This document shows positions 36,920 to 47,277 of a stretch of DNA of 64,000 nucleotides, piece by piece. The DNA is from an uncultured Rikenellaceae bacterium (lineage in GTDB: Bacteria; Bacteroidota; Bacteroidia; Bacteroidales; Rikenellaceae), in assembly GCA_944415565.1 (NCBI GenBank), contig CALYBQ010000003.1:1-64000 (forward strand). Reading direction: 5' to 3'. The notes below the pieces were generated by a model that worked only from the letters and a program-made list of their open reading frames with translations, had not been told where the DNA came from and made no database searches. The translations under genes and the position numbers were made by a program. Every line of letters begins with the position of its first letter. Within the stretch, counting starts at the first letter, position 1.

Positions 36920-37588
36920 CTAAATACCCGCCTGACGCTTCGCCTCCATAAGGATCGTAAAGGCACGATGGATGTCTTCGTCGCTGACGACTACCGTAAA
37001 TTCGTTGGTCGTACTGATAACTTCCGAGATATTAATATTGTCCCACGCCAACTCCTTGAATATATAATAATATACACCCGGACAAATGGCGTTCTCCTCC
37101 GGCAGTTTGACGGTAATCGAAGAGAGACTCAAAGTGCGGGCGATACGGCTCTCCGAGGCGAATATCTTATCCACCAAAGGAACAATCGTATTGCTCACCA
37201 CGAGCGTGGTTTCGTATATACCCTGCGAGAACGTACAGAAAAGGTCCTTCATCGAACTGACGCTTTCGAGCAGTTCGGCCTGCCGTTCATAGAGCGTCGG
37301 CGAATTGGCGAACGCATAGTCGGCGAGATTCGAACGCACGATGATGTCGCCGATGTTCTGCACCACCTTCTTGAACTTCATCTGCGACATGAGCTCAAGG
37401 CGCGGCACGAGACGGTTCAAGGCCATGATAACGGCACTGTCGTTCACCTCTTTCCCCACCCGTTTCTCTATATCCGGTTTTATCTGCCGGGCAAGCGCCG
37501 AAAGGTTTACCAACCCTTCGACCAACGCACCTTCGAGGAAAGGTTTTTTCTTTATCACCTCCTCCACGGCGTTCGGTATAGTCTGCAT
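36920..37588 (-). CDS. ACT-domain protein divergent from lysC
   Basis: A 222-residue protein with a helical N-terminal two thirds (about 1-150) and a C-terminal ACT-like domain (about 155-222: CPGVYYYIFKELAWDNINISEVISTTNEFTVVVSDEDIHRAFTILM). The ACT part resembles the regulatory domain of aspartate kinases, and the gene is divergent from lysC with 173 bases between. It is a candidate allosteric or regulatory partner for lysine/aspartate metabolism, though no catalytic kinase part is present and the N-terminal part is not recognised by me. A role as a transcriptional regulator of lysC-lysA is possible. Function is inferred from ACT domain and position only. Confidence 0.7.
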   Translation of the reverse strand: MQTIPNAVEEVIKKKPFLEGALVEGLVNLSALARQIKPDIEKRVGKEVNDSAVIMALNRLVPRLELMSQMKFKKVVQNIGDIIVRSNLADYAFANSPTLYERQAELLESVSSMKDLFCTFSQGIYETTLVVSNTIVPLVDKIFASESRIARTLSLSSITVKLPEENAICPGVYYYIFKELAWDNINISEVISTTNEFTVVVSDEDIHRAFTILMEAKRQAGI

Positions 37589-37700
37589 GTTTTTCAGGTA
37601 TTTTAAGGGTTGGCAGCCACAAATATTGTGAAATTTTATACTGCCTCGTTACTTATTGCAAAAAAAACATTTTACCCTTTAAAAACCAAACAATTTATCA

Positions 37701-37708
37701 TACTTTTG
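37701..37708 (+). promoter_or_regulatory. Promoter box for lysC-lysA
   Basis: TACTTTTG (TAnnTTTG) in an AT-rich leader of about 50 bases before the lysC ATG at 37762. No lysine riboswitch is recognisable in this short leader. Confidence 0.6.
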
Positions 37709-37761
37709 CACAAACTGAACAAAAATAGTGTTTTTTTAACTTATTGTTTTAAATTTTCCCG

Positions 37762-39087
37762 ATGATTAAAGTGTTGAAATTTGGCGGCACGTCCGTCGGT
37801 TCCGCGAAGAATATGAAGATGGTAGCGAACATCGTTACCGCAGAAAAAGCAACCGTAACGGTACTCTCGGCGATGTCGGGCACTACCGATTCGCTCGTCC
37901 GCATATCGGCCCTCTCCGTTCAGGAAGGCAAAAGTGCCGAAATAGCCGAAACCATACAGATGTTGCGCGACAAATACAGCACCTGCATAGCCGAACTGCT
38001 CGACTCGCACAAGGCTGAAGCCACAGCGAAAATGGAGAGCGTTCTGGAGCTCATAGCAAAGGAATCGGCCGACTTCAAAGAGTACACCTCGGAAAGGCTC
38101 ATCCTCTCACAGGGCGAACTTCTCACCTCGGCCATCTTCAGCATGTACATGCAGGAGGCAGGGTACAAAACAGTGTTGCTCAACGCTCCGGACTTCATGC
38201 ACACGGACGAGGAACAGAAAGTAGACACGACATTCCTCGAAGCGAACGTCAAAAACCTCGTCAACAACAAAGATACATTCTACATCACTCAGGGTTTCAT
38301 CTGCACTAACTACCGCGGCGAGATAGACAACCTCGGACGCGGCGGCAGCGACTACTCGGCAGCCCTCATAGGCGGTGCGCTGAATGCCGACGAGGTTCAG
38401 GTATGGACCGACATTGACGGTATGCACAACAACGACCCGCGTGTGGTCGAAGGGACCTACCCCATCCGCAAGATGAGTTTCGACGAAGCGGCCGAACTCG
38501 CCTATTTCGGAGCCAAGATCCTCCACCCAGCAACCATACAGCCGTGTAAGGATAAGGGCATCCCAGTATTCCTCAAAAACACTATGGACCCGGCAGCCGA
38601 GGGGACAAAAATATCGTCGGAAGACGACAACAGCCGCACGTTCCACGCGGTAGCTGCGAAAGACGGCATTACGGTAATCCGCATCTACTCGACACGCATG
38701 CTTATGGCATACGGATTCCTGCGGAAAGTGTTCGAAGTGTTCGAGAAATACCGCACGCCTATCGACATGATAACGACCGCCGAAGTCTCCGTATCGCTCA
38801 CGGTCGACAACACCAAACACCTCGAAGAGATAGAGGAGGAACTCAAGGCATTCGGCAAGATAGAGGTAGAACAGAACAACACCATCGTATGTCTGGTCGG
38901 CAACCTCGAACACTCGCAGAAAGGCCTCGCAGCCACCATAATGAACAGCATACAGAACATCCCCCTCAAGATGATCTCCTACGGGGCGAGCCACCGCAGC
39001 ATCGCGATGCTGGTGGAAACACAGTACAAAAAAGAGATCATGCAATCTATGAACGACAAACTTTTCGGGGAGAACAACCATGCTTAG
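37762..39087 (+). CDS. lysC: Aspartate kinase
   Basis: A 441-residue monofunctional aspartokinase catalysing the first step of the aspartate family pathway. The N-terminal KFGGTSVGSAKN is at about 6-17, the GRGGSDYSAALIGGALNADEVQVWTDIDG segment (about 194-222) is the substrate and Asp/ATP region, and the paired ACT domains lie at about 305-435. No homoserine dehydrogenase domain is fused. It overlaps lysA by 8 bases, so it is dedicated at least in part to lysine/diaminopimelate. Regulation by lysine through the ACT domains is expected but not shown. Confidence 0.97.
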   Translation: MIKVLKFGGTSVGSAKNMKMVANIVTAEKATVTVLSAMSGTTDSLVRISALSVQEGKSAEIAETIQMLRDKYSTCIAELLDSHKAEATAKMESVLELIAKESADFKEYTSERLILSQGELLTSAIFSMYMQEAGYKTVLLNAPDFMHTDEEQKVDTTFLEANVKNLVNNKDTFYITQGFICTNYRGEIDNLGRGGSDYSAALIGGALNADEVQVWTDIDGMHNNDPRVVEGTYPIRKMSFDEAAELAYFGAKILHPATIQPCKDKGIPVFLKNTMDPAAEGTKISSEDDNSRTFHAVAAKDGITVIRIYSTRMLMAYGFLRKVFEVFEKYRTPIDMITTAEVSVSLTVDNTKHLEEIEEELKAFGKIEVEQNNTIVCLVGNLEHSQKGLAATIMNSIQNIPLKMISYGASHRSIAMLVETQYKKEIMQSMNDKLFGENNHA

Positions 39088-40237
39088 CCGCAGGATAAAA
39101 GATAAGTTGCAGCACATCGCCACTCCATTCTACTTGTACGACATGGAGCTGCTCAGGGCTACGCTCGAAATTGTGAACGAAGAATCGACACGGTACGGGT
39201 ACAAAGTACACTACGCGCTGAAAGCCAATTTCGACAAACGCATTTTCGAGACCGTGCGCGGATTCGGCATGGGGGTAGACTGCGTGAGCGGCAACGAAGT
39301 GAAGTATGCGGTCGAATCGGGATTTCCTGCCAGTTCTGTGGTATACGCCGGCGTGGGAAAGAGCGACGACGAGATACGTTACGGCATTGAACAGGGTATC
39401 TTCGCGTTCAACTGCGAATCGCGGCAAGAGCTGGAAGTCATCAACGGCATAGCCGCAGAGATGGGCAAAATCGCTAACGTCGCGCTCCGCATCAATCCGG
39501 ACGTAGACCCTCAGACGCACAAGAACATCTCCACCGGACACGGCGACAGCAAATTCGGCATCTCTTATAAGGAGGTCGAGGAAGTGGCGGCGAAACTGCC
39601 GGAGTTGAAAAACATCAATATAACCGGGTTGCACTTCCACATTGGTTCGCAAATCACCAGCATGGAGCCGTTCGAGAATCTGTGCAAGCGCGTCAATATG
39701 CTATACGGATGGTTTACGGAACGCGGATTCACCCTGACGCATCTTAATGTCGGGGGGGGGCTCGGCATAAATTACGAGAATCCGGAAGCTCAGCCCATAC
39801 CCGATTTCAAGACCTATTTCGCTGTCTTCGCAGAGCATCTCGACATAGATCCGGCAATAGAGGTGCATTTCGAACTCGGTCGCTCGCTCGTAGGCCAGTG
39901 CGGAGAGCTGATAACCAAAGTTCTGTACAATAAAGTCACGGCAGCAGGAAGCAACGTGGCCATCGTGGACGCCAGCATGACGGAACTCATACGTCCGGCG
40001 CTTTATCAGGCGCACCACGCGATAGAAAACCTCAACCGCAACGACGAAGAGGGCGTATATACTATTGCCGGTACTGTGTGTGAATCGTCAGATATTTTCG
40101 CCAAGGGCATCACACTCCCCGCACCGCAGCGCGGCGACCTGCTTACGCTGAAGACCGCCGGGGCATACGGTTCGGCTATGGCATCGCGCTACAACATGCA
40201 CGAGCTGCCAACGTCTGTATACAGCGACGACTTATAG
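39080..40237 (+). CDS. lysA: Diaminopimelate decarboxylase
   Basis: A 385-residue PLP enzyme, last step of lysine synthesis. Lys48 in the HYALKANFDKRIF segment should bind PLP; the HFHIGSQI segment (about 190) and HLNVGGGLGINYE, then FELGRSLVGQCGELITKVLY and a C-terminal CESSDIFAKGITLP with the catalytic Cys are all present. The start overlaps lysC. A terminator follows at 40262-40306. Fully intact. Confidence 0.97.
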   Translation: MLSRRIKDKLQHIATPFYLYDMELLRATLEIVNEESTRYGYKVHYALKANFDKRIFETVRGFGMGVDCVSGNEVKYAVESGFPASSVVYAGVGKSDDEIRYGIEQGIFAFNCESRQELEVINGIAAEMGKIANVALRINPDVDPQTHKNISTGHGDSKFGISYKEVEEVAAKLPELKNINITGLHFHIGSQITSMEPFENLCKRVNMLYGWFTERGFTLTHLNVGGGLGINYENPEAQPIPDFKTYFAVFAEHLDIDPAIEVHFELGRSLVGQCGELITKVLYNKVTAAGSNVAIVDASMTELIRPALYQAHHAIENLNRNDEEGVYTIAGTVCESSDIFAKGITLPAPQRGDLLTLKTAGAYGSAMASRYNMHELPTSVYSDDL

Positions 40238-40261
40238 GATAACCCACCCACTGCAAATAAT

Positions 40262-40306
40262 CGGCGACCGTCTACTACACGAGAGTAACGGTCGCCGTTT
40301 TTCGTA
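40262..40306 (+). terminator. Terminator after lysC-lysA
   Basis: CGGCGACCGT pairs with ACGGTCGCCG (40288-40297) and runs into TTTTTC. Confidence 0.8.
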
Positions 40307-40432
40307 TCCTGACCGCACGGCAAAACGATGGCAAACGCAAAAAAATGCGCTATTCGTCCGCCCGGTCGTTTTTCATTTTCAAAACATGCGAACTTTTCGT
40401 ATCTTTCGCACGTTTTTTAAACATACTCCGAT

Positions 40433-42895
40433 ATGAACATTTCATACAACTGGCTTACCGATTACCTGAAAAGCGACCTTACCACCGAAGAACTGTCGAA
40501 AGTACTGACCGACATAGGACTCGAGGTCGATGGTTTCGAGAAAGCAGAAAGCATAAAAGGCGGACTCGAAGGCGTAGTCGTGGGCGAGGTTCTCACATGC
40601 GAGAAACATCCGGACGCCGACAAACTCCACGTCACCACTGTCAACGTAGGCGGCGACGAACCGCTCCAGATAGTATGCGGCGCACCTAACGTAGCCGCCG
40701 GACAAAAAGTGATCGTAGCCACTGTGAACACCACACTATATCCGCAGGGCGAGGAGAAAGGATTCAAGATCAAGAAAAGCAAGATCCGCGGTGTGGAGTC
40801 GCTCGGCATGATATGCGCCGAGGACGAGCTCGGCATAGGGACCGACCACGCCGGCATCATGATACTTGACGCATCGGCCGTACCGGGAACGCCGGCTATG
40901 AAAGTGCTCGACATCAAGGAGGACTACCATATTGAAATAGGTCTTACGCCCAACCGTGCCGACGCCATGTCTCACTATGGTGTGGCACGCGACGTGGTGG
41001 CTTGGCTCAAAGCCAACGGCCGCAAAGGCGAACTCGTATTGCCATCGGTGGAGGCTTTTGCCAAAGACAACGACTCGCGCACCACACAGATCGAAGTCGT
41101 TGACGCCGAAGGAGCTCCGCGTTACGCAGGAGTGACCATTACCGGCGTGAAGGTAGCTCCGTCGCCAGAGTGGATGCAAAACTACCTGCGCTCAATAGGC
41201 ATGAACCCGCACAACAACGTGGTCGATATAACCAACTTCGTATTGCACGAAATGGGACAACCGCTCCACGCTTTCGACGCCGACAAGATAGACGGCGGTA
41301 AGATAGTGGTCCGCACATGCCCTGAAGGGACTAAATTCGTAACACTCGACGGTGTCGAACGCACGCTGTCGTCAGAGGACCTGATGATATGCAACGCTAC
41401 TGCGCCCATGTGCATCGCCGGTGTGTTCGGAGGACAGGATTCGGGAGTCACCGAAAGTACGACCAGCGTCTTTCTCGAAAGCGCCTATTTCAACCCTGTG
41501 CGCGTCCGCAAAACGGCACGCCGCCACGGGCTGAATACCGACGCTTCGTTCCGCTTCGAACGAGGCATCGACCCCGACAAGGTATTGTACGGCCTGAAAC
41601 GCGCAGCACTTCTCATTAAGGAGTATGCAGGCGGAACGATCTCGTCGGACATAATCGACATATATCCGAACAAGATAGAGGCTTTCAGGTTCGATCTTTC
41701 GCTCGACTACATGACACGTCTCGTAGGCAAAGAGATCCCAGCCGAAACCGTCAAGCAGATACTCGCAGCTCTCGAAGTCGAGATAGAAAGCGAAAATGGC
41801 GGAGTTCTGTCGGTAGCAGTACCGCCTTACCGTGTAGACGTTCAGCGTGAGGCCGACCTCATAGAAGATATACTCCGCATATACGGATACAACAGGATCG
41901 AAGTGCCGAAGCATGTAAAATCATCGGTATCGTACACGCCGAAACCGAACAAAGACAGGATTACGAACATGGTAGCCGATTTCCTAACTGCACACGGCTT
42001 CACTGAGATAATGAGCCTGTCCCTCACGAAATCGGCATACTACGACGACCCCAAATCGTACCCCCGGGCAAATTGTGTGGACATACTCAATCCGCTCAGC
42101 AACGACCTCAACGTCATGCGTCAAACGTTGCTGTTCGGAATGTTGGAGTCGATACAACTCAATACAAATTACCGCAACCCGGATTTGAAGCTATACGAGT
42201 TCGGTAACGTATACTCCTATGACGCGACAAAAGCGGAAGATGGCGGACTCGCCCCATACAAGGAAACAGCACGCCTTTCGATAGGAATCACAGGGCTCGA
42301 CCACGAGGCTTCGTGGAATGTGAAACCAGGACGCACCGACTTCTTCACACTGCGTGCGGTAGCCGAAAAACTGCTCCGCCGGTTCGGCATAGACATCTAC
42401 TCGCTCAAGACCGACACGCTCGAATCGGACCTGTTCGGCGAAGCGCTCTCGATGAAACTCGGCAACAAAGAGCTGATGCAGATAGGCGTAGTGGCACCAG
42501 CGCTGAAAAACCGTTTCGACCTGAAGAACGACGTATACTTCATAGAGATGGACTTCTCGGTCTTTGTGAAATCGACCAAGAACAACAGCGTCACAGTCAA
42601 AGAACTCCCGAAATATCCGGAAGTGAAACGCGACCTCGCGCTGCTGCTCGACAAAGACGTAACGTTCTCCCGCCTGCGCGAACTCGCATTCCAGACCGAA
42701 CGCAAGTTGCTCAAGAGCATATCGCTGTTCGACGTCTACGAAGGCGACAAACTGCCTGAAGGCAAGAAGTCTTACGCACTCAGTTTCATTCTCGAAGACA
42801 GAAACGCAACGCTCACGGACAACGTCATCGACAAGACGATGAAAAACCTCGCCGGCCGCTTCGAACGCGAACTCGGCGCAACCATTCGCTCGTAA
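40433..42895 (+). CDS. pheT: Phenylalanine-tRNA ligase beta subunit
   Basis: An 820-residue subunit of cytosolic PheRS. In order: the N-terminal domain, an EMAP-like tRNA-binding domain (about 40-155, GVVVGEVLTCEKHPDADKLHVT), the B3/4 editing domain (about 215-390, with AVFGGQDSGVTEST-like segment), the B5 domain, the catalytic-like domain (about 500-690), and the FDX-ACB anticodon-binding domain (about 725-820, PEVKRDLALLLDK). Length is normal. pheS is not in the window, so the two subunits are encoded apart. The start lies after a 195-base gap with only a weak TATCTTTC box. Confidence 0.97.
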   Translation: MNISYNWLTDYLKSDLTTEELSKVLTDIGLEVDGFEKAESIKGGLEGVVVGEVLTCEKHPDADKLHVTTVNVGGDEPLQIVCGAPNVAAGQKVIVATVNTTLYPQGEEKGFKIKKSKIRGVESLGMICAEDELGIGTDHAGIMILDASAVPGTPAMKVLDIKEDYHIEIGLTPNRADAMSHYGVARDVVAWLKANGRKGELVLPSVEAFAKDNDSRTTQIEVVDAEGAPRYAGVTITGVKVAPSPEWMQNYLRSIGMNPHNNVVDITNFVLHEMGQPLHAFDADKIDGGKIVVRTCPEGTKFVTLDGVERTLSSEDLMICNATAPMCIAGVFGGQDSGVTESTTSVFLESAYFNPVRVRKTARRHGLNTDASFRFERGIDPDKVLYGLKRAALLIKEYAGGTISSDIIDIYPNKIEAFRFDLSLDYMTRLVGKEIPAETVKQILAALEVEIESENGGVLSVAVPPYRVDVQREADLIEDILRIYGYNRIEVPKHVKSSVSYTPKPNKDRITNMVADFLTAHGFTEIMSLSLTKSAYYDDPKSYPRANCVDILNPLSNDLNVMRQTLLFGMLESIQLNTNYRNPDLKLYEFGNVYSYDATKAEDGGLAPYKETARLSIGITGLDHEASWNVKPGRTDFFTLRAVAEKLLRRFGIDIYSLKTDTLESDLFGEALSMKLGNKELMQIGVVAPALKNRFDLKNDVYFIEMDFSVFVKSTKNNSVTVKELPKYPEVKRDLALLLDKDVTFSRLRELAFQTERKLLKSISLFDVYEGDKLPEGKKSYALSFILEDRNATLTDNVIDKTMKNLAGRFERELGATIRS

Positions 42896-42913
42896 AACCA
42901 TAACTCAGAATAT

Positions 42914-44443
42914 ATGCAGGAACAGATCCTAATCCTCGATTTCGGCTCGCAGTACACCCAGCTCATCGCACGCAGGGTACGCGAACTGAATATTTATTGC
43001 GAGATACATCCCTATAACAAGATCCCGAAACTGGACGGATCAGTAAAGGGTGTGATACTCTCCGGCAGCCCGTACTCGGTGCGCGACGAGAAAGCCCCGC
43101 AGGTAGACCTGTCCGACATCAAGGGCAAACTCCCGCTGCTCGGCGTCTGTTACGGAGCACAGTACCTTTCGCACAATTTCGGCGGCGAGGTCAAACCGAG
43201 TAATACGCGCGAATACGGCCGTGCGATGCTGACCCTCGGCCAGACCGGCGACCCGCTTCTACAAGGCATGTCGGCCTGCACACAAGTGTGGATGTCGCAC
43301 GGAGACACCATCGCCCGCATACCGGACAATTACAGGATCATAGCCAGCACCGAAGACGTGAAGGTGGCAGCATACTGCATAGACGGCGAACAGAGCTGGG
43401 GAATACAGTTCCATCCGGAAGTGTACCACTCGACTGAAGGCAAGCAGCTCCTCAAAAACTTCGTCGTGGACATCTGCGGATGCTCGCAATCGTGGACACC
43501 GGCATCGTTCGCGGAAGATACCGTCAAACAGCTCAAGAAACAGCTCGGCGACGACAAGGTAGTGCTCGGCCTGTCCGGAGGCGTAGACTCTTCGGTAGCC
43601 GCTATGCTGCTCCACAAGGCTATCGGCAAAAACCTTACGTGTATCTTCGTTAACAACGGCCTGCTTCGCAAGAACGAATTCGACGACGTACTCGAATCTT
43701 ACAAAGGTCTCGGACTGAACGTAATCGGGGTTGACGCTACTCAGAAATTCCTCTCCGGATTGAAAGGCGTAACCGACCCTGAGAAAAAACGCAAGATAAT
43801 CGGCGGCGGGTTCATTGAGGTATTCGACGAAGAGGCACATAAACTCAAAGATATAAAATGGTTGGCTCAGGGGACTATATATCCCGACGTCATCGAATCG
43901 GTATCGGTTAATGGCCCGTCGGCGACTATCAAGTCGCACCACAACGTAGGCGGCCTGCCCGAAAAGATGAACCTCAAAATCGTCGAGCCGCTCCGTCTGC
44001 TCTTCAAAGACGAGGTGCGTAGGGTCGGCAAACAGGTCGGCCTGCCCGACCAATTGCTGGGGCGGCATCCGTTCCCGGGACCGGGGCTCGGAATCCGCAT
44101 TCTCGGCGAAGTAACTGCCGAAAAGGTACGAATCCTTCAGGAAGCCGACAAGATATTCATCGACGGATTGCGAGAATTCGGACTTTACGACAAAGTATGG
44201 CAGGCAGGCGTAATGTTGCTGCCGGTACAGTCGGTAGGCGTCATGGGTGACGAACGCACATACGAAAGTTGCGTAGCCCTGCGTGCCGTGACCTCGACGG
44301 ACGGCATGACGGCCGACTGGGTGCATCTGCCCTACGAATTCCTCGCAAAGATGTCAAACGACATTATCAACAAGGTCAAAGGCATCAACCGCGTAGTCTA
44401 CGACATCAGCTCAAAGCCACCGGCAACGATCGAGTGGGAGTAA
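42914..44443 (+). CDS. guaA: GMP synthase (glutamine-hydrolysing)
   Basis: A 509-residue two-domain enzyme converting XMP to GMP. The class I glutamine amidotransferase domain has Cys79 in the GVCYGAQYL segment and His167/Glu169 in the FHPEV segment; the ATP pyrophosphatase P-loop SGGVDSS is at 221-227, and the dimerisation domain ends in the usual PPATIEWE. It is 18 bases downstream of pheT in the same direction, probably cotranscribed. A bidirectional terminator follows. Confidence 0.98.
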   Translation: MQEQILILDFGSQYTQLIARRVRELNIYCEIHPYNKIPKLDGSVKGVILSGSPYSVRDEKAPQVDLSDIKGKLPLLGVCYGAQYLSHNFGGEVKPSNTREYGRAMLTLGQTGDPLLQGMSACTQVWMSHGDTIARIPDNYRIIASTEDVKVAAYCIDGEQSWGIQFHPEVYHSTEGKQLLKNFVVDICGCSQSWTPASFAEDTVKQLKKQLGDDKVVLGLSGGVDSSVAAMLLHKAIGKNLTCIFVNNGLLRKNEFDDVLESYKGLGLNVIGVDATQKFLSGLKGVTDPEKKRKIIGGGFIEVFDEEAHKLKDIKWLAQGTIYPDVIESVSVNGPSATIKSHHNVGGLPEKMNLKIVEPLRLLFKDEVRRVGKQVGLPDQLLGRHPFPGPGLGIRILGEVTAEKVRILQEADKIFIDGLREFGLYDKVWQAGVMLLPVQSVGVMGDERTYESCVALRAVTSTDGMTADWVHLPYEFLAKMSNDIINKVKGINRVVYDISSKPPATIEWE

Positions 44444-44452
44444 AACCCGTAT

Positions 44453-44498
44453 ATAATAAAACAACCGCAGATAATATCTGCGGTTGTTTTATTATATA
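44453..44498. terminator. Bidirectional terminator between guaA and the broken propeller gene
   Basis: ATAATAAAACAACCGCAGATA is matched by a nearly perfect inverted copy ending in TTGTTTTATTAT. A/T runs on both flanks suit both directions. Confidence 0.85.
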
Positions 44499-44506
44499 CT
44501 CAGCCT

Positions 44507-45725
44507 TTACAATCTCGGGCGCTTAGAAGGATAATATAAAACTATGATATGATTATCATTTATATCCATATCCATTACCAAATCCGCCCGCTCCTTACCC
44601 AGCTCCTTAACGATCTCCTCATAAGGGGTTTTATCCCTGTAATTACGTACATTACCGAAAACAGACGCAGGCGAAAGTGCACTGACAAACGCATTGTCTG
44701 TTGATTCCAGCAGGGAGAATAATATCAATGGGAAAAAACCACGTCTTGAACCAAACGATACAAGGTCTCCAGTTTCAGGATAATAAAAACATTGGCGGCT
44801 CCGATGTGCATTGGTATATGAAAAAGCCAATACCGAATCGGCTATAAAGAAATCACCTTTCATAAAATTATACCGTGTTCCCTCCTGCTCCTCTCGCAGA
44901 TCACTCCTGTTTTTACCGTTACGAAACCTCTCGGAAACCGTCTTGCGGCCGAAATCTATGGCAAATTCTACTTTCACAGTCCCATCGGCAGTCAGGGAGT
45001 AGATAGTATCATTATATATAGGATGATAATAAACTACACCATTCTTCGCAAAGAAGTTGTGATTGTTTATAATGTTCTCGTAAGTATCTTTTTTGCGATA
45101 AAATCCTCGATTGGTAACGTTGTCGAGACTGTCGCAAAAAAACAAGTCGTAACCGAGTACCGTTTTATCCCTATTGTTATCCGAACCTATGGTGTGTATC
45201 AGATAGTTGTTATCGTCAAAAACATGAAATTTCATAAACAAGAACGGAAATTCCCTCGACCGCACGAATTTACCGGAGAAATCGTAAAAAAATATTTCCC
45301 TATTGAATTGATCGTAAACGGCCAACATATCTCCAACAACCTCCATATAGGTCGGTTCTATATACTCTCCGGGGCCACGGCCTTTCCTCCCCATCTGATG
45401 CAGGTATTCTCCGTTCATGCGGAAAGCTTTGACCGTGCCTGTACCATAAGTATCGCGAACAAAAAGCATCGAATTCGGCAAATTGCACCTGATCCACAGC
45501 AGTCACAAAAGCCTCTTTTTTATTGCTGAGCCTGATAAAAGATACAGAATCGAAAATATTTTCGATATTGAATGAAGTATCTTTTATATTAGCTGGAACC
45601 CCTACGGTATAAAAATCATTGTCCGCAAACTCAAGGCTGTTACCAGTATAGACTGACTGCGAAGAGCGACAACCAACAGACGCTAACAATATGAATAAAA
45701 TCAATGCTATGTAAGGTAGTTTCAT
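44507..45725 (-). pseudogene. 6-bladed beta-propeller lipoprotein, interrupted by a frameshift
   Basis: The first frame (start 45725) encodes a lipoprotein signal (LPYIALILFILLASVGC, Cys18) and the propeller N-terminus (SFNIENIFDSVSFIRLSNKKEAFVTAVDQVQF), then leaves frame near 45470-45482. The second frame (to 44507) carries the rest from SMLFVRDTYG on, including YLHQMGRKGRGPGEYIEP, the usual GRGP turn, and the remaining blades. Joining the two restores a propeller of about 405 residues of the same family as 33705-34874; a shift of one or two bases near the GAATTC at 45471-45476 is needed. It may be decay, reversible switching or a sequence error. Confidence 0.8.
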
Positions 45726-45871
45726 AAATATAATTTTTCTACATTTAAATATATAAAATACCGGGCAATTATTCAAATAATCCATCACACCTAAGACCTC
45801 ACAGCGCTGACATTCCACCCGCTTATTTTGCCGCTTGACACCGCAGATCGACTTTTTATTAAGGAATATGC

Positions 45872-45879
45872 TAACTTTG
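45872..45879 (+). promoter_or_regulatory. Promoter box for mazG
   Basis: TAACTTTG (TAnnTTTG), 22 bases before the ATG at 45902. Confidence 0.6.
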
Positions 45880-45901
45880 CAATAACAGAAACACGACTAA
45901 C

Positions 45902-46696
45902 ATGGGAAACAAAAAATTAGAGGCTTTCGGGAGGCTGCTCGAAATAATGGACAGACTCCGTGTCGAATGCCCGTGGGACAGGGAGCAGACATTCGAATCA
46001 TTGAGAAACAACACCATAGAGGAGACATACGAGTTGGTAGACGCCATCACGGACAGAGATTTCGACGGAATACGACAGGAATTGGGCGACCTGATGTTGC
46101 ATATAGTGTTCTACTCGAAGATGGGGGACGAGGAGGGAAAATTCGACATCAAGGACGTAATCGACGGACTGTGCGAGAAACTCATATACCGCCATCCGCA
46201 CGTATTCGGCGAGGTCGATGCAGACAGCCCCGAAAAGGTAAAGTACAACTGGGAGCAACTGAAACTCAAAGAGAAAAAACGCAAGAAAGGCGTCTTGGGC
46301 GGAGTACCCAAAAGTCTTCCGGCAATGGTCAAGGCATACCGTATCGGCGACAAAGCCGCATCTGCCGGCTTCGACTGGGAGAAAAAAGAGGACGTATGGG
46401 CCAAGGTGCGCGAAGAGGTATCGGAAGTAGGAACCGAAATATCTGACCTCGCAACACAGCCCGACGCACAACAACGTCTCGAAGAGGAGTTCGGCGACCT
46501 GCTGTTCTCGGTAGTGAACGCCGCACGCCTTTACGGTGTCGATCCCGAAATGGCCCTCGAACGGTGCAACAAGAAATTCATCCGCCGTTTCGGTCATGTC
46601 GAAGCCCGTGCGGAACAAGCTGGAAAACCGTTGCAAGAGATAGGACTCGAGCAGATGGAAGAGTGGTGGCAGGAATCTAAACAAGACGAGAAATAG
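45902..46696 (+). CDS. mazG: Nucleoside triphosphate pyrophosphohydrolase MazG
   Basis: A 264-residue all-alpha pyrophosphatase with two MazG domains, hydrolysing NTPs or dNTPs to NMP and PPi. The first domain carries CPWDREQTFESLRNNTIEETYELVDAI and the EEQ/ExxD-type magnesium site (about 20-70); the second has EELEEEFGDLLFSVVNAARLYGVDPEMAL (about 195-222). Typical length. It is the first gene of a plus-strand unit and precedes a gamma-carbonic-anhydrase-like gene by one base. No toxin-antitoxin pair (mazEF) is present. Confidence 0.96.
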   Translation: MGNKKLEAFGRLLEIMDRLRVECPWDREQTFESLRNNTIEETYELVDAITDRDFDGIRQELGDLMLHIVFYSKMGDEEGKFDIKDVIDGLCEKLIYRHPHVFGEVDADSPEKVKYNWEQLKLKEKKRKKGVLGGVPKSLPAMVKAYRIGDKAASAGFDWEKKEDVWAKVREEVSEVGTEISDLATQPDAQQRLEEEFGDLLFSVVNAARLYGVDPEMALERCNKKFIRRFGHVEARAEQAGKPLQEIGLEQMEEWWQESKQDEK

Positions 46697-46697
46697 C

Positions 46698-47216
46698 ATG
46701 GCACTCATCAAGAAAGTCAAAGGCGTAGAGCCAACTATCGGCAAGAACGTATGGATGGCGGACAACGCCACCCTCGCCGGTGATGTCACGGTTGGCGACG
46801 ACTGCACGATATGGTTCAACGCCGTACTTCGCGGAGACGTTAACCCCATCGTCGTAGGCAACAGGGTTAACATACAGGACGGAGCTGTACTCCATACTCT
46901 TTACAAGAAATCGGTAGTCCGCATAGGCAACGACGTTTCGATAGGGCACAACGCCATTGTTCACGGTGCATGTATCGAGGACAAATGTCTTATAGGCATG
47001 GGGGCCACGCTGTTGGACAACGTGGTGGTCAGCACCGGCTGCATAGTCGCCGCCAACGCCCTTGTACTGTCCGGGACGGTACTCGAACCCAACAGCGTAT
47101 ACGCAGGCATACCGGCCAAGAAGGTCAAGAATGTGACGGAAGAACAACGGCGCGACATCATAGAGCGCACGGCCAGAGACTACGTTATGTACGCCTCGTG
47201 GTACGACAAGGAATAG
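46698..47216 (+). CDS. Gamma-carbonic-anhydrase-like hexapeptide protein
   Basis: A 172-residue left-handed beta-helix protein of the YrdA/PaaY/gamma-CA type. Hexapeptide turns run from VWMADNATLAGDVTVGDDCTIWFNAVLRGDVNPIVVG to LVLSGTVLEPNSVYAGIPAKKVKNV; the three zinc-site histidines appear to be His73 (VLHTLYKK), His91 (SIGHNAIVHG) and His96. Metal binding is likely, but carbonic anhydrase activity has been shown only in some family members. It starts one base after mazG ends, so both are translated from one message. Confidence 0.9.
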   Translation: MALIKKVKGVEPTIGKNVWMADNATLAGDVTVGDDCTIWFNAVLRGDVNPIVVGNRVNIQDGAVLHTLYKKSVVRIGNDVSIGHNAIVHGACIEDKCLIGMGATLLDNVVVSTGCIVAANALVLSGTVLEPNSVYAGIPAKKVKNVTEEQRRDIIERTARDYVMYASWYDKE

Positions 47217-47277
47217 ACACAAGTTACAGCCGCACGACGAGAAATTACCGCCGGTTTTCTACGAAAAAGATACCGGC

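Noticed and set aside
37589-37761. A lysine riboswitch in front of lysC
   Set aside because: The leader after the promoter box is only about 50 bases and shows no matching stems.
45902-46696. A mazEF-type toxin-antitoxin locus
   Set aside because: The protein is the two-domain MazG pyrophosphatase and no toxin or antitoxin gene is adjacent.
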